From contig JALXES010000066.1 of the NCBI GenBank assembly GCA_027069365.1, positions 1 through 17,054 on the forward strand: a DNA stretch of 17,054 nucleotides. The letters are read 5' to 3'. The stretch is from Candidatus Moraniibacteriota bacterium. GTDB lineage: Bacteria > Patescibacteriota > Minisyncoccia > Moranbacterales > GCA-2747515. The translations under genes were made by a program, and so were the position numbers. Under the pieces are notes generated by a model that saw only the letters and a list, made by a program, of their open reading frames with translations, made no database searches and was not told the origin of the DNA. Shown one piece after another: positions 7,104 to 14,284 of this stretch; position 1 is the stretch's first letter, and the number at the start of each line of letters is the position of its first letter.

Positions 7104-7325
7104 TGCAATGATATTTAGCCTTGGAAGTATAGTGCTCCCGGATTCAGACAGCGTTTCACCAGCGCCGCCCTACTTGAGAATACATGCGTAAATAATTTTT
7201 CGCTTTCGCGTACAGGACTATTACCTTCTTTGGTGACGCTTTCCAACGTCTTCTGCTAGCAAAAAATTTTTTACCCCGCTCGAAGCGAGTCCATGTACCT
7301 CGCAACCCCATCGTGCAAGCACGAT

Positions 7326-7359
<34 letters not shown>

Positions 7360-7611
7360 TACGGAATCTCTATTGATTTCTGTTCCTCCAGGTACTAAGA
7401 TGTTTCAGTTCCCTGGGTACGCTTCCACTACCCTATAGATTCAGGTAGGGATTTCCGCCTCATGGACGGAAGGGTTTCCCCATTCGGATACCCCCGGATC
7501 ATAGCTTGTTTGGCAGCTCCCCGAGGCTTATCGCAGCCTACAACGTCCTTCATCGCTCATTACAGCCTAGGCATCCCCCACATACGTTACGTAACCTACT
7601 TTCTTCTTGAG

Positions 7612-7625
7612 TGATCGCGCGTGAC
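7612..7625 (-). other. 5' half of the 23S precursor processing stem
   Basis: On the minus strand GTCAC-GC-GCGATCA immediately precedes the mature 23S 5' end and complements 3580-3594. Its GTCAC can alternatively close a local hairpin with GTGAC upstream, so two folds compete. Confidence 0.6.
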
Positions 7626-7656
7626 TGGCAGATATCACACCTGCACGTCACACACA

Positions 7657-7731
7657 TTATTTGATTCTTTCTGGTGTCATGCTTGCACATGACGCCTTCG
7701 GAAATCGCATATTTCTACATTCTGGTTGCAT
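7657..7731 (-). CDS. Possible 24-residue leader ORF in the 23S leader
   Basis: ATG at 7731 is preceded by AAAGGAG with a 5-nt gap. That is among the best Shine-Dalgarno sites noticed in the window, where most starts have none. It opens a frame MQPECRNMRF...PERIK ending in TAA at 7657. The peptide has no recognisable domain. The ORF spans the 7671-7694 hairpin. It may be chance in an untranslated rRNA leader, or a short translated ORF influencing rRNA transcription. Low confidence as a gene. Confidence 0.25.
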   Translation of the reverse strand: MQPECRNMRFPKASCASMTPERIK

Positions 7732-7983
7732 ATATTCTCCTTTGCGCTGTCTCGCCGTACCGCAACGCCACAAAGTTTACGAGAACATATGAGTTGTATT
7801 CACTTGTTAACCATCTTGTACGGATGCCTGTAGTTTTGTTGTGTGCACTCATTTGCCAACAAAAATACAGGTATCAACACAAGTCTGAACGTCTCTCGTT
7901 TGTGCTTACCTGCTCGTTTATCCCGAGTAGTATTGGGGCGCATCTCCAGCGCGATGTCCGCTTCTTTCTGCGAGTACTTCCAT

Positions 7984-8011
7984 AGTGTAGCAAACTCTCA
8001 AATCTTGTCAA
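7984..8011 (-). promoter_or_regulatory. Strong promoter of the 23S-5S unit
   Basis: On the minus strand TTGACA (8006-8011), a 16-bp spacer and TACACT (7984-7989), with TGC directly before the -10. A consensus -35 plus extended -10 makes it the strongest promoter seen in the window. The predicted start is near 7976. Confidence 0.85.
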
Positions 8012-8048
8012 GGGTTTTGCGCAAAAAAGTTTTTTTCACACCCTTACC

Positions 8049-8073
8049 GCAACATCCTTCGCAAGAATGTTGC
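8049..8073. other. Hairpin between rnhA and the rRNA promoter
   Basis: GCAACATTC-TTGCGAA-GGATGTTGC on the minus strand, nine pairs with one T-G. It lies 62 bp after the rnhA stop and 38 bp upstream of the 23S -35 box. No T run follows directly (A7-C-T6 comes 11 nt later), so it is only a weak terminator candidate for the recJ-rnhA unit. Confidence 0.35.
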
Positions 8074-8134
8074 ACCAGTTCTACAGCAAATTCTATGGAT
8101 ACCGCTACACACCATCACGAATCAAAACTTACTT

Positions 8135-8581
8135 CTATACTAGCTTTACTTGCTTGTTTTGCGCCATGCATGTGTCCAGCGCGCGGTTGACTGCGGCGTC
8201 GGCGATACGGTTTTTGCTGCGCAGCACGTGCGTGAATGTTACCTCCCGGAAATCCAACATCAGGTTCCACACCGTGATGAACAGCTGCTGCATCGTGGCG
8301 TCTGCAATCTTGTACTCGTGATTGAGTTGCTTGACTATCAGCTCGCTGTCCAGGAAGCACGCTACCCGCACCTGCCGTGCTTGTACCTTTCCGACAAGCA
8401 CCTTGATCTTCTTCAGCCCAAAGATGAGCGCTTGGTACTCCGCGTCGTTGTTGGTTGTCTCGCCGATGCACTCACCGTACGTCTTGCCCAGTGTCTTGAT
8501 GTATACACCGATTGCCGCCGGACCGGGATTTCCCCGTGAGCCACCATCAGTATAGAGTTCTATGGTTTTGTGTTGGGTCAT
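8135..8581 (-). CDS. rnhA: Ribonuclease HI family protein
   Basis: Degrades the RNA strand of RNA-DNA hybrids (primers, R-loops) in the cytoplasm. 148 residues, the usual single-domain length. Catalytic acids fit the RNase H fold: D12 in YTDGGSRGNPGP (10-21), E48 in NNDAEYQAL (44-52), D78 in FLDSELIVKQL (76-86) and D128 in KNRIADAAVNRALD (123-136). The ending resembles the shorter archaeal/Gram-positive type (ADxxxNxALD) more than E. coli RnhA. ATG 8581 lies 12 bp after the recJ stop, so the two are probably co-transcribed. It is the gene directly upstream of the rRNA promoter, on the same strand. Confidence 0.92.
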   Translation of the reverse strand: MTQHKTIELYTDGGSRGNPGPAAIGVYIKTLGKTYGECIGETTNNDAEYQALIFGLKKIKVLVGKVQARQVRVACFLDSELIVKQLNHEYKIADATMQQLFITVWNLMLDFREVTFTHVLRSKNRIADAAVNRALDTCMAQNKQVKLV

Positions 8582-8593
8582 ACTTTCATATTA

Positions 8594-10303
8594 CTACACC
8601 GCCGCAATCTCCTCCACCATCAGCTGCACACTGCGCTGTCCCTGCCAGATGTTTTCTTGGATGCGTGCCAGGACGGTGACGCGTGCACCCGGTGTGAGGG
8701 ATGCGACCTTCTGCGCCATACTGAAGCCGATGCCGTCAATTTTTACCGTTGCATCGTCAGCGGCGGCAAATGTAAACTTCACGTGCTTGCCGCCGGCACC
8801 CACCATCCGCAAGCTGTCAACGACCAGATCTGTCACGGCAAACAGCGGCTCGTCGTTGCCGATGCCGAACGGGGCGAACTTCTTGATCTGCTGCGCAAGT
8901 GTCAATGTGACATCGCGCGCGCAGATTTCCGCATCCACGAGGATGTCACTCTCCACGCCACCCATTTGTGCGATACATTTGTGTACTTCCGCATCAAACG
9001 CCCGGGCGAACGCATCAAACTGTGCACGATCCACCGTCGCGCCGGCGGCGGCCGCGTGCCCGCCGTACTTGATCAGCGCGCCGGGCAACGCCGCATTGAC
9101 CGCGTGGAGCACTTCCACTACATGGATGCCACTGCGCGAGCGAAACGACCCGAGCGATGTTTCAGCCATGTGTTGAAATACACCCACCGGACGCTTGAAG
9201 CGCTCCGCGAGACGCCCCGCCGCCAGTCCGACCACACCGTGAAAGAAGTTCTCATCCCCCACAACGATGCCGGCCGGGATATCGTCCAGCGCGCGCACGC
9301 GTGCGGCAGCGTCCCGCGTAACCTGCTCACTCACTGCGCGCCGCTCGTTGTTCATCGCCTCTAGGTGGCGTGCTCGTGTGTGCGCCTGCACCGGGTCGTC
9401 TTCCATAAGGAGCGCGTGCGCGTCCTGCGCGTGCCCCATCCGCCCGGCGGCGTTGATGCGCGGCGCGATCTGAAACCCAATCGTGTGCGCCGTCGGCAGA
9501 TTGCCGGCATCCACAGCGATGCGCCCCACTGCAAACATCTCCTGAAGCCCCGTGCGACGGGTCTTGCCCAGCACAATCAGCCCATACGTCACCAGCGTGC
9601 GGTTCTCGCCAGTAAGCGGCATACAATCCGCCACCGTCGCAATCGCCACGAGGTCCAGCAGCCACTTCACGCTCTCCGCTTTTGCCGGTGCCAGACGCGT
9701 GTAGAGCGCTTGCACCACCTTGAATGCCGTGCCGGTTCCGCACAACTCCGCAAACGGGTAGCCGCTGTCCGGCATCTTGGGATTGACCACCGCCACCGCA
9801 GCCGGCAACTCCTTCGGCACGTGGTGGTGGTCAATGATGATGCTGTCCATTCCGCGCTCTTTGGCATCCGCCACCTGCGCGATGTTTGTGATCCCGCAGT
9901 CTACCGTGACAATCAATCCGACACCGCTGTCGGCAAAATGCGCCACCGCCATGTCCGAGAGTCCGTGCCCGTCGCGCTCCTTGTGCGGAATGTACACTTC
10001 ACTCTCAAACCCCAGATCATCCAGCGCACTCTTCAGCAGTGTGGCACCGCACACGCCGTCCGCGTCGTAGTCGCCGTAGATGCCAATCTTCTCACCACTC
10101 TCGCGCGCCGCCACCAACCGCGCCACGGCGGCATCCATCGCCGCAAACAGAAACGGGTCGTGCACATCGTGCTCGTAGTCCGGTGACAGAAATTCCTCTC
10201 GCTCCTCTTCCGTCACCAAGCCGCGCAGCAAAAACAACCGCTCCAGCACATCTGCGGCACCGGCGCATACGCCACTTTTGTGTTCCTTGACTTTCCACTG
10301 CAT
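8594..10303 (-). CDS. recJ: Single-stranded-DNA-specific exonuclease RecJ
   Basis: 5'-to-3' ssDNA exonuclease of recombination and mismatch/base-excision repair. 569 residues from ATG 10303, near the ~570 of the family. The frame reaches a TTG at 10324, but the -10 box lies in that segment. DHH-domain motifs in order: IYGDYDADG (about 75-83), TVDCGI (133-138), IIIDHHH (155-161), CGTGTAFK and ATVADCMPL. GRMGHAQDAHALL follows. The DHHA1/OB part has GVVGLAAGRLAERF, SFRSRSGIHVVEVL and KYGGHAAAAG. All expected metal-binding acids and the DHH are present. It is followed by rnhA 12 bp on and preceded by the receiver gene 27 bp before, but it appears to have its own promoter, possibly leaderless. Confidence 0.96.
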   Translation of the reverse strand: MQWKVKEHKSGVCAGAADVLERLFLLRGLVTEEEREEFLSPDYEHDVHDPFLFAAMDAAVARLVAARESGEKIGIYGDYDADGVCGATLLKSALDDLGFESEVYIPHKERDGHGLSDMAVAHFADSGVGLIVTVDCGITNIAQVADAKERGMDSIIIDHHHVPKELPAAVAVVNPKMPDSGYPFAELCGTGTAFKVVQALYTRLAPAKAESVKWLLDLVAIATVADCMPLTGENRTLVTYGLIVLGKTRRTGLQEMFAVGRIAVDAGNLPTAHTIGFQIAPRINAAGRMGHAQDAHALLMEDDPVQAHTRARHLEAMNNERRAVSEQVTRDAAARVRALDDIPAGIVVGDENFFHGVVGLAAGRLAERFKRPVGVFQHMAETSLGSFRSRSGIHVVEVLHAVNAALPGALIKYGGHAAAAGATVDRAQFDAFARAFDAEVHKCIAQMGGVESDILVDAEICARDVTLTLAQQIKKFAPFGIGNDEPLFAVTDLVVDSLRMVGAGGKHVKFTFAAADDATVKIDGIGFSMAQKVASLTPGARVTVLARIQENIWQGQRSVQLMVEEIAAV

Positions 10304-10309
10304 ACAGAC

Positions 10310-10318
10310 AGTGTAGCA
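10310..10318 (-). promoter_or_regulatory. Extended -10 of recJ, predicting a leaderless mRNA
   Basis: TGC-TACACT on the minus strand, identical in its nine bases to the -10 region of the 23S promoter. Its downstream edge is 7 bp from the recJ ATG at 10303, so transcription would begin at or next to the start codon. No clear -35 is visible. Confidence 0.5.
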
Positions 10319-10330
10319 CACCAACAGTCC

Positions 10331-10876
10331 CTACTCACACAGGAACTGTACCGTGCCACTGCGCGCCGCACTGTCTGTGATCGTTATGCGCATGGTCATC
10401 TTCTGTCCGTTTGGACACTGCAACAGACCACTCTCTGTCGCAAACTTCTGTGCAAGCGCTTCCGCATCGCGCGCATAGAGATCCGGCTCAAGTACAAACG
10501 TCTCATCACGTGTTACCAAGCTGCGGATGCGATCCACCACTTCACTTGGCGGCGTCATCTCCCGTACGATGAAGTCCTTTGCGCCCAGTTGTTCTGCGCG
10601 AGCACGATCAGCACTGCGCCCCATGTGCGAATTGATTGCCACAGGGATATCACGCGTCTGTGCCTCTTGCGCAAGCGCCTCCATCATGCGAAAACCGTCC
10701 ATGCGCGGCATAACAATGCCGGTAAAGATAACATCCGGTGCGTGCGTTGTGGCAAGCTCCACGCCTTCCAGGCCATCCATGGCCGTGTGCACGCGAAACC
10801 CTTGCTTGCGAAAAATTTCCGCATACATTGCGCGTGTGTCATTGTCGTCATCAACGATGAGAATTGTTGGTGTCAT
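10331..10876 (-). CDS. Receiver-domain protein lacking the phospho-acceptor aspartate
   Basis: Residues 3-122 are a CheY-like receiver: ILIVDDDND (acid pocket D9-D11), GLEGVELA, PDVIFTGIVMPRMDG, GAKDFIVRE. The residue that should be the phosphorylated Asp is Gly53 (codon GGC). The conserved Lys is Arg105 and the Thr/Ser switch is Ser83. The pocket acids remain, so the fold is probably intact but classical phosphorylation is not possible. Residues ~125-181 form a C-terminal extension with QCPNGQKMTMRITI and a final FLCE. I do not recognise it; it is not a known DNA-binding output. ATG 10876 is 10 bp after the acyl-CoA synthetase stop, so co-transcription is likely. No histidine kinase is nearby. 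Confidence 0.85.
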   Translation of the reverse strand: MTPTILIVDDDNDTRAMYAEIFRKQGFRVHTAMDGLEGVELATTHAPDVIFTGIVMPRMDGFRMMEALAQEAQTRDIPVAINSHMGRSADRARAEQLGAKDFIVREMTPPSEVVDRIRSLVTRDETFVLEPDLYARDAEALAQKFATESGLLQCPNGQKMTMRITITDSAARSGTVQFLCE

Positions 10877-10886
10877 AGTGGTGGGA

Positions 10887-12980
10887 TTAAGAGATTACGA
10901 TTTTCATATCAACGACTGTAGCGCTCTTGCCGTCGTTGTAGAGAAACAGCGGGTTGATATCTACGGTGTTAATCCACGCATTCTCCAGCATCATCTGACC
11001 CAGAGCAGCCGCGATGTGCGCCACCTGTGCCGCATCATGTGGCGCCTGTCCGCGCGTCTCACGAAAGAGAAAACCGAGCCGTGATCGCACAAGGCGCTCG
11101 CGTGCCTGCTGTGCATCAAACGGTGGGACAAGCACGTGCGTCATCGCAATCTCCTCAGCATAGATGCCACCGTACCCGATGAGAAGTGTTGGTCCGAACG
11201 TTGCATCGCGCTGTGCACCGATGAGTATCTCCGTGCCACCGGCCATCATCGGCTGCACGATAATCCGTTCACCGGCAAACCGCTTCTGTAGCGTCTCAAT
11301 CGCCTCGTTTAGTGCGGTGCCATCTTTCACACCGACAATCACGCCGCCGCGGTCTGTCTTGTGCAGCACGCTCGGCGCGTCCACCTTGACCACGCACGGA
11401 AACGTCACGCTACTCGGTGAGTCATAGTCCATACGCCATGCGCGTACCAGCGGAATATTGTAGGCCTCACACAGTTGCGCCACCTCGCTGTAGTACAACG
11501 CACCACGCCCCTCCTCACGTGCACGTGCAAAAATGTGTGCCGCGCGGGCTTGCCGTGACTGATCCACATGTGCACGTGCATCATAGCGCCGCGTATGTGC
11601 GCGATGCAACGCACTGCACGCCGCCATAGCATCCTCCGGCGTGCGCACCGTTGGTACACCGCTGCGCATCAAAAACCGCGCCGCATCATCCGTACGCGCA
11701 CCGCCAACGAACGTGGCAATATGCGCAAGCGCATCATCGCGCGCACAGCGTTGTGCAAGTGTACGCGCTACAGCCATCACCGGTGTTTGCGCCTGCGGTG
11801 TCAGAATTGTCAGCGCCGTGCGCATCTGCGTATCGCGTGCAAGTACATCAAACACGTGGTCATAGCGCGATACGTCTGCGTCACCCAGCACATCAATCGG
11901 GTTGGTTGTTGCTGCAGCCGGTGGCAACTGTGCAGCAAGTTCCACCTGCGTCGTGCTCGCAATGCGCTCCAGCGGCACGCCGGCACGCTCTGCTGCGTCC
12001 GTTGCCAGCACACCCAAGCCGCCGGCATTTGTCACCACCGCCAACGGCAGTGGTGTGCGCAGACCATAGCGACGCGCAAACGCTATCACATCCACAAATT
12101 GTGTAAGTGTCTGCGTCTGCACGATGCCATACTTCTCGCACACAGCGTCAAACACCGCGCCCTCTTGCATCAGTGCACCGGTGTGCGACATGCTGGCACG
12201 TTGTCCCGACGCCGTCATGCCACCGCGCAAGACAACAATCGGCTTGGTCGTTGCCAGATTGCGCGCCGCCGCGATAAACCGCGCGCCATCCGCCACACTC
12301 TCAATATACAGCGCAATCACCTGTGTTGCATCATCCTGTGCGAGAAACTCCATCAAGAGCGCCTCGTCAATCTGCATCTTGTTGCCCAGGGAGACAACAA
12401 ATGAGAAGCCCTGCTGTGTTTGTGCCGCGCGGTCCAACAGCGCTACAGCCAATGCGCCGGATTGTGACAGCAGCGCCACATTGCCCGGCACCAAAACATG
12501 CGGCGCAAACGATGCGTTGGCTTTGAGCCCCGGCGTGATAAAGCCCAGGCAATTTGGGCCCAGAATTGCCAGCTTGTGCTCTTGTGCCAGTGCCATGAGT
12601 TCTGCCTCGCGCGTGCGGCCCTCCTCGCCACTCTCGCCAAAGCCGGCCGCAATCACGACAAAGTTTGCGCACTGCGACACAGATGCACGAATCACATCCG
12701 CCACCACCGGTGCCGGTACAACGACAATCGCACAATCCACATGTCCATCCGGCGCATCCGCAAGCGTCGGATAGCACGGCGCGCCAAACACTTGCTCTCT
12801 GTGTGGGTTGACACACACCACCCGCCCGGCAAATCCGCCGTTCAAGAGGTTATTGGTAATCATCGCACCGGTCTTGCCCTCGCTATCCGTCGCGCCGATA
12901 ATCGCGATTGACGCCGGTCGGAGCAAGCGCCCGATTTGTGCACTGTTCGGTATGAATTGTTGGTGTTTGTGTGTCCCCAT
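10887..12980 (-). CDS. acdA: Acetate-CoA ligase (ADP-forming), fused alpha-beta subunits
   Basis: Converts acyl-CoA, ADP and phosphate to the acid, CoA and ATP, a substrate-level ATP step in fermentation. 697 residues, the usual length of single-chain forms. The N-terminal CoA-binding Rossmann domain (about 15-145) has RPASIAIIGATDSEGKTGAM and ILGPNCLGF. Succinyl-CoA-synthetase-like domains follow (LLSQSGALA at 171-179; SHTGAL at 265-270 with the phospho-histidine candidate H266). The C-terminal ATP-grasp part (about 490-697) has VLHKTDRGGV with second histidine H540, FGPTLLIGYGG and VDINPL. Domain order is alpha then beta. Acyl specificity cannot be read from sequence; acetate is the default name. 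ATG 12980 lacks a Shine-Dalgarno. The leader is long. Confidence 0.93.
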   Translation of the reverse strand: MGTHKHQQFIPNSAQIGRLLRPASIAIIGATDSEGKTGAMITNNLLNGGFAGRVVCVNPHREQVFGAPCYPTLADAPDGHVDCAIVVVPAPVVADVIRASVSQCANFVVIAAGFGESGEEGRTREAELMALAQEHKLAILGPNCLGFITPGLKANASFAPHVLVPGNVALLSQSGALAVALLDRAAQTQQGFSFVVSLGNKMQIDEALLMEFLAQDDATQVIALYIESVADGARFIAAARNLATTKPIVVLRGGMTASGQRASMSHTGALMQEGAVFDAVCEKYGIVQTQTLTQFVDVIAFARRYGLRTPLPLAVVTNAGGLGVLATDAAERAGVPLERIASTTQVELAAQLPPAAATTNPIDVLGDADVSRYDHVFDVLARDTQMRTALTILTPQAQTPVMAVARTLAQRCARDDALAHIATFVGGARTDDAARFLMRSGVPTVRTPEDAMAACSALHRAHTRRYDARAHVDQSRQARAAHIFARAREEGRGALYYSEVAQLCEAYNIPLVRAWRMDYDSPSSVTFPCVVKVDAPSVLHKTDRGGVIVGVKDGTALNEAIETLQKRFAGERIIVQPMMAGGTEILIGAQRDATFGPTLLIGYGGIYAEEIAMTHVLVPPFDAQQARERLVRSRLGFLFRETRGQAPHDAAQVAHIAAALGQMMLENAWINTVDINPLFLYNDGKSATVVDMKIVIS

Positions 12981-13079
12981 GTGTTTTTCTTTTCTCTTTT
13001 GTCAATACCCCTCTTTGTCAGCACTCACGACACGACCTATCACAAATTTCCCGGCGTGCCGACTGCCATCATTTCTTTC

Positions 13080-13085
13080 AGTATA
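13080..13085 (-). promoter_or_regulatory. Possible -10 element upstream of the acyl-CoA synthetase gene
   Basis: TATACT on the minus strand, preceded by GGG rather than TGN, with only a poor -35 (TTTTCC at 17 bp). It would give a leader of about 93 nt before ATG 12980. Otherwise the 151 bp between 12981 and 13131 hold nothing recognisable. Confidence 0.3.
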
Positions 13086-13131
13086 CCCTTTATCTTTCTA
13101 TAGGAAAAATAAACAAAAGACACTCTCTGTA

Positions 13132-13350
13132 TTATTGAACCTTTAATCGTGGCGGCGCATCTGCTGGAAACTCATATCTTGGATTAGACTTTTCTGGTAA
13201 CGTAGTTTTTTTATGACTAGTAATCTGCGCTAAAAAAACAATCAATATAACAATAGTTATACCTGTTGCTGAAAGAATCCACAAAACTTGTCCGCGTGTG
13301 CGAATCCTGCCACCTGTTACTCGCCAAAACCAATTAACTATTTGATCCAT
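13132..13350 (-). CDS. Small single-span membrane protein
   Basis: 72 residues: a basic/aromatic N terminus (WFWRVTGGRIRTRG), one hydrophobic segment at about 22-42, and a polar Pro/Lys-rich tail (EFPADAPPRLKVQ). Positive residues before the segment suggest the N terminus stays inside. It follows the pilin-like gene by 18 bp, so the two are probably co-transcribed and may work together, but I recognise no family. It has no clear ribosome binding site. Confidence 0.7.
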   Translation of the reverse strand: MDQIVNWFWRVTGGRIRTRGQVLWILSATGITIVILIVFLAQITSHKKTTLPEKSNPRYEFPADAPPRLKVQ

Positions 13351-13368
13351 AGTGTGTACTTATTTTTG

Positions 13369-13848
13369 CTAAAAACCTGATCCTCCTGGCGACCACCATC
13401 CCCATGCCCATGTTGGACGTCTAGGATCAACAAGTTGCGACGGAACATCCATACTTTCCGGATTATGCGAAATGAGCTTATAGTTTGTGCCATTAGAGTA
13501 ATAAATGAATTGCTGACTGCAGTTTGTGTTTTCTCGCGGGTCACGTGGCAAAGAATTGCCACCAAATTCTGCTGTCACCTCCGGAATCCAATTATTGCCA
13601 AGATTTGCACCCCAACAAGAACGATAACCCTGCCACCCACTACTTACCGGATACGTCCCATTAAGTGCATAATACCCCTCAACAGCTGTATGTACTGACG
13701 CAAGGCCTGTCATCGCTTTCTTTGTCCGCGCTTTGACACGCGCATTCGAAAGACTAACCAAGACAATGCTTGCTAAAACACCAATAATAGCAATAACGAT
13801 TAACAACTCAATGAGAGTAAATCCCTTCTGTATCTTTTTAAGACTCAT
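13369..13848 (-). CDS. Type IV pilin-like (prepilin) protein
   Basis: 159 residues with a classic class-III signal. The short basic leader MSLKKIQKG is followed by FTLIELLIVIAIIGVLASI, cleaved and N-methylated between G9 and F10 by a prepilin peptidase, with Glu14 at position 5 of the mature protein. The hydrophobic N-terminal helix (10-30) continues into an amphipathic helix to ~62. The small C-terminal domain has two cysteines (C78, C110) able to form the usual disulphide loop and a Trp/Gly-rich end (TWAWGWWSPGGSGF). It resembles the major- or pseudopilin families of CPR bacteria. No assembly genes (pilB, pilC, pilD) lie in the window. It starts 22 bp after the hibernation-factor gene. Confidence 0.93.
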   Translation of the reverse strand: MSLKKIQKGFTLIELLIVIAIIGVLASIVLVSLSNARVKARTKKAMTGLASVHTAVEGYYALNGTYPVSSGWQGYRSCWGANLGNNWIPEVTAEFGGNSLPRDPRENTNCSQQFIYYSNGTNYKLISHNPESMDVPSQLVDPRRPTWAWGWWSPGGSGF

Positions 13849-13870
13849 GGTTTCAAGAGACTAAGTGTTT

Positions 13871-14224
13871 TTAGAACCGTGCAGCGTCATCAATCGTCGC
13901 TTTCTTTTTGAAGCTGCGCGCACCGCGTCGCTCCAAAGCACGCCGCTTGTCATGCGCATCACGGATTTGCTCTTGCAACTTCACTTCCACCGCATCAATG
14001 CCCGCCATGATGGACTCTGCCTCTTCTTCTACAGCGCGGTACTGTTGCCCCGGCTCGTGCACCATCACTTCCACGCGATACAAGCCGCGCTTGTCCTGTC
14101 CCACTTCCACCTCGGCGCGCTCCGACCGTGCCAGCAACTTCGCAACAGCGGCAATTTTCTTTTCAATATACGCTTTTGCCTCCACAGTTACATCCACGTC
14201 ATTCATCAAATATGTCACATGCAT
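13871..14224 (-). CDS. hpf: Ribosome hibernation promoting factor, short form (HPF/YfiA family)
   Basis: 117 residues, matching the single-domain S30AE family that binds the 30S decoding region and stops translation during starvation. The N-terminal strand is MHVTYLMNDVDVTVEAKAYI, then EKKIAAVAKLL. The middle holds RGLYRVEVMVHEPGQQYRAV. The conserved helix is EEEAESIMAGIDAVEVKLQE with the typical basic tail RRALERRGARSFKKK. The long-form C-terminal dimerisation domain is absent. ATG 14224 fits the family start; Met7 is less likely. It has its own extended -10 and heads a probable unit with the pilin-like gene. Confidence 0.88.
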   Translation of the reverse strand: MHVTYLMNDVDVTVEAKAYIEKKIAAVAKLLARSERAEVEVGQDKRGLYRVEVMVHEPGQQYRAVEEEAESIMAGIDAVEVKLQEQIRDAHDKRRALERRGARSFKKKATIDDAARF

Positions 14225-14264
14225 AGGTTTCTTGTTAGCGAATAATTCCTCTTTCTCTATCTAC

Positions 14265-14273
14265 AGTATAGCA
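14265..14273 (-). promoter_or_regulatory. Extended -10 promoter of hpf
   Basis: TGC-TATACT on the minus strand in the 60 bp between murB and hpf. The start near 14258 would give a ~34-nt leader. The -35 region is poor. A GAGGAA lies 22 nt before the ATG, too far for a normal Shine-Dalgarno. Confidence 0.55.
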
Positions 14274-14284
14274 TACGATAGTGC

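Larger units (their letters stand above)
7608..7976 (-). other. Leader of the 23S transcript, no 16S rRNA or tRNA
   Basis: About 370 nt between the predicted transcription start and mature 23S. I find no 16S, tRNA-Ile or tRNA-Ala. It contains hairpin GGCGTCATG-TGCAAG-CATGACACC (7671-7694, one mismatch), a hairpin GTGAC..GCAG / CTGC..GTCAC next to 23S (7621-7654), the 5' half of the processing stem (7612-7625), and a 24-codon ORF with a good ribosome binding site (7657-7731). I could not recognise a boxA antitermination site. Confidence 0.7.

Noticed and set aside
7608..8134. Possible spacer tRNAs or a partial 16S 3' end upstream of 23S
   Set aside because: No cloverleaf with a TTCRA T loop and no 16S 3' end (anti-Shine-Dalgarno CCTCC region) found; the promoter explains the region.
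8582..9364. 264-codon plus-strand frame opposite the recJ 3' end
   Set aside because: Antisense to the RecJ C-terminal domain, with no recognisable family and Arg/His-rich composition.
9365..10186. 273-codon plus-strand frame opposite recJ, and similar ones opposite the acyl-CoA synthetase (11568-12404, 12124-12774)
   Set aside because: His/Arg- or Ala/Ser-rich shadow frames produced by GC-rich codon use on the opposite strand; the minus-strand genes have complete family motifs.
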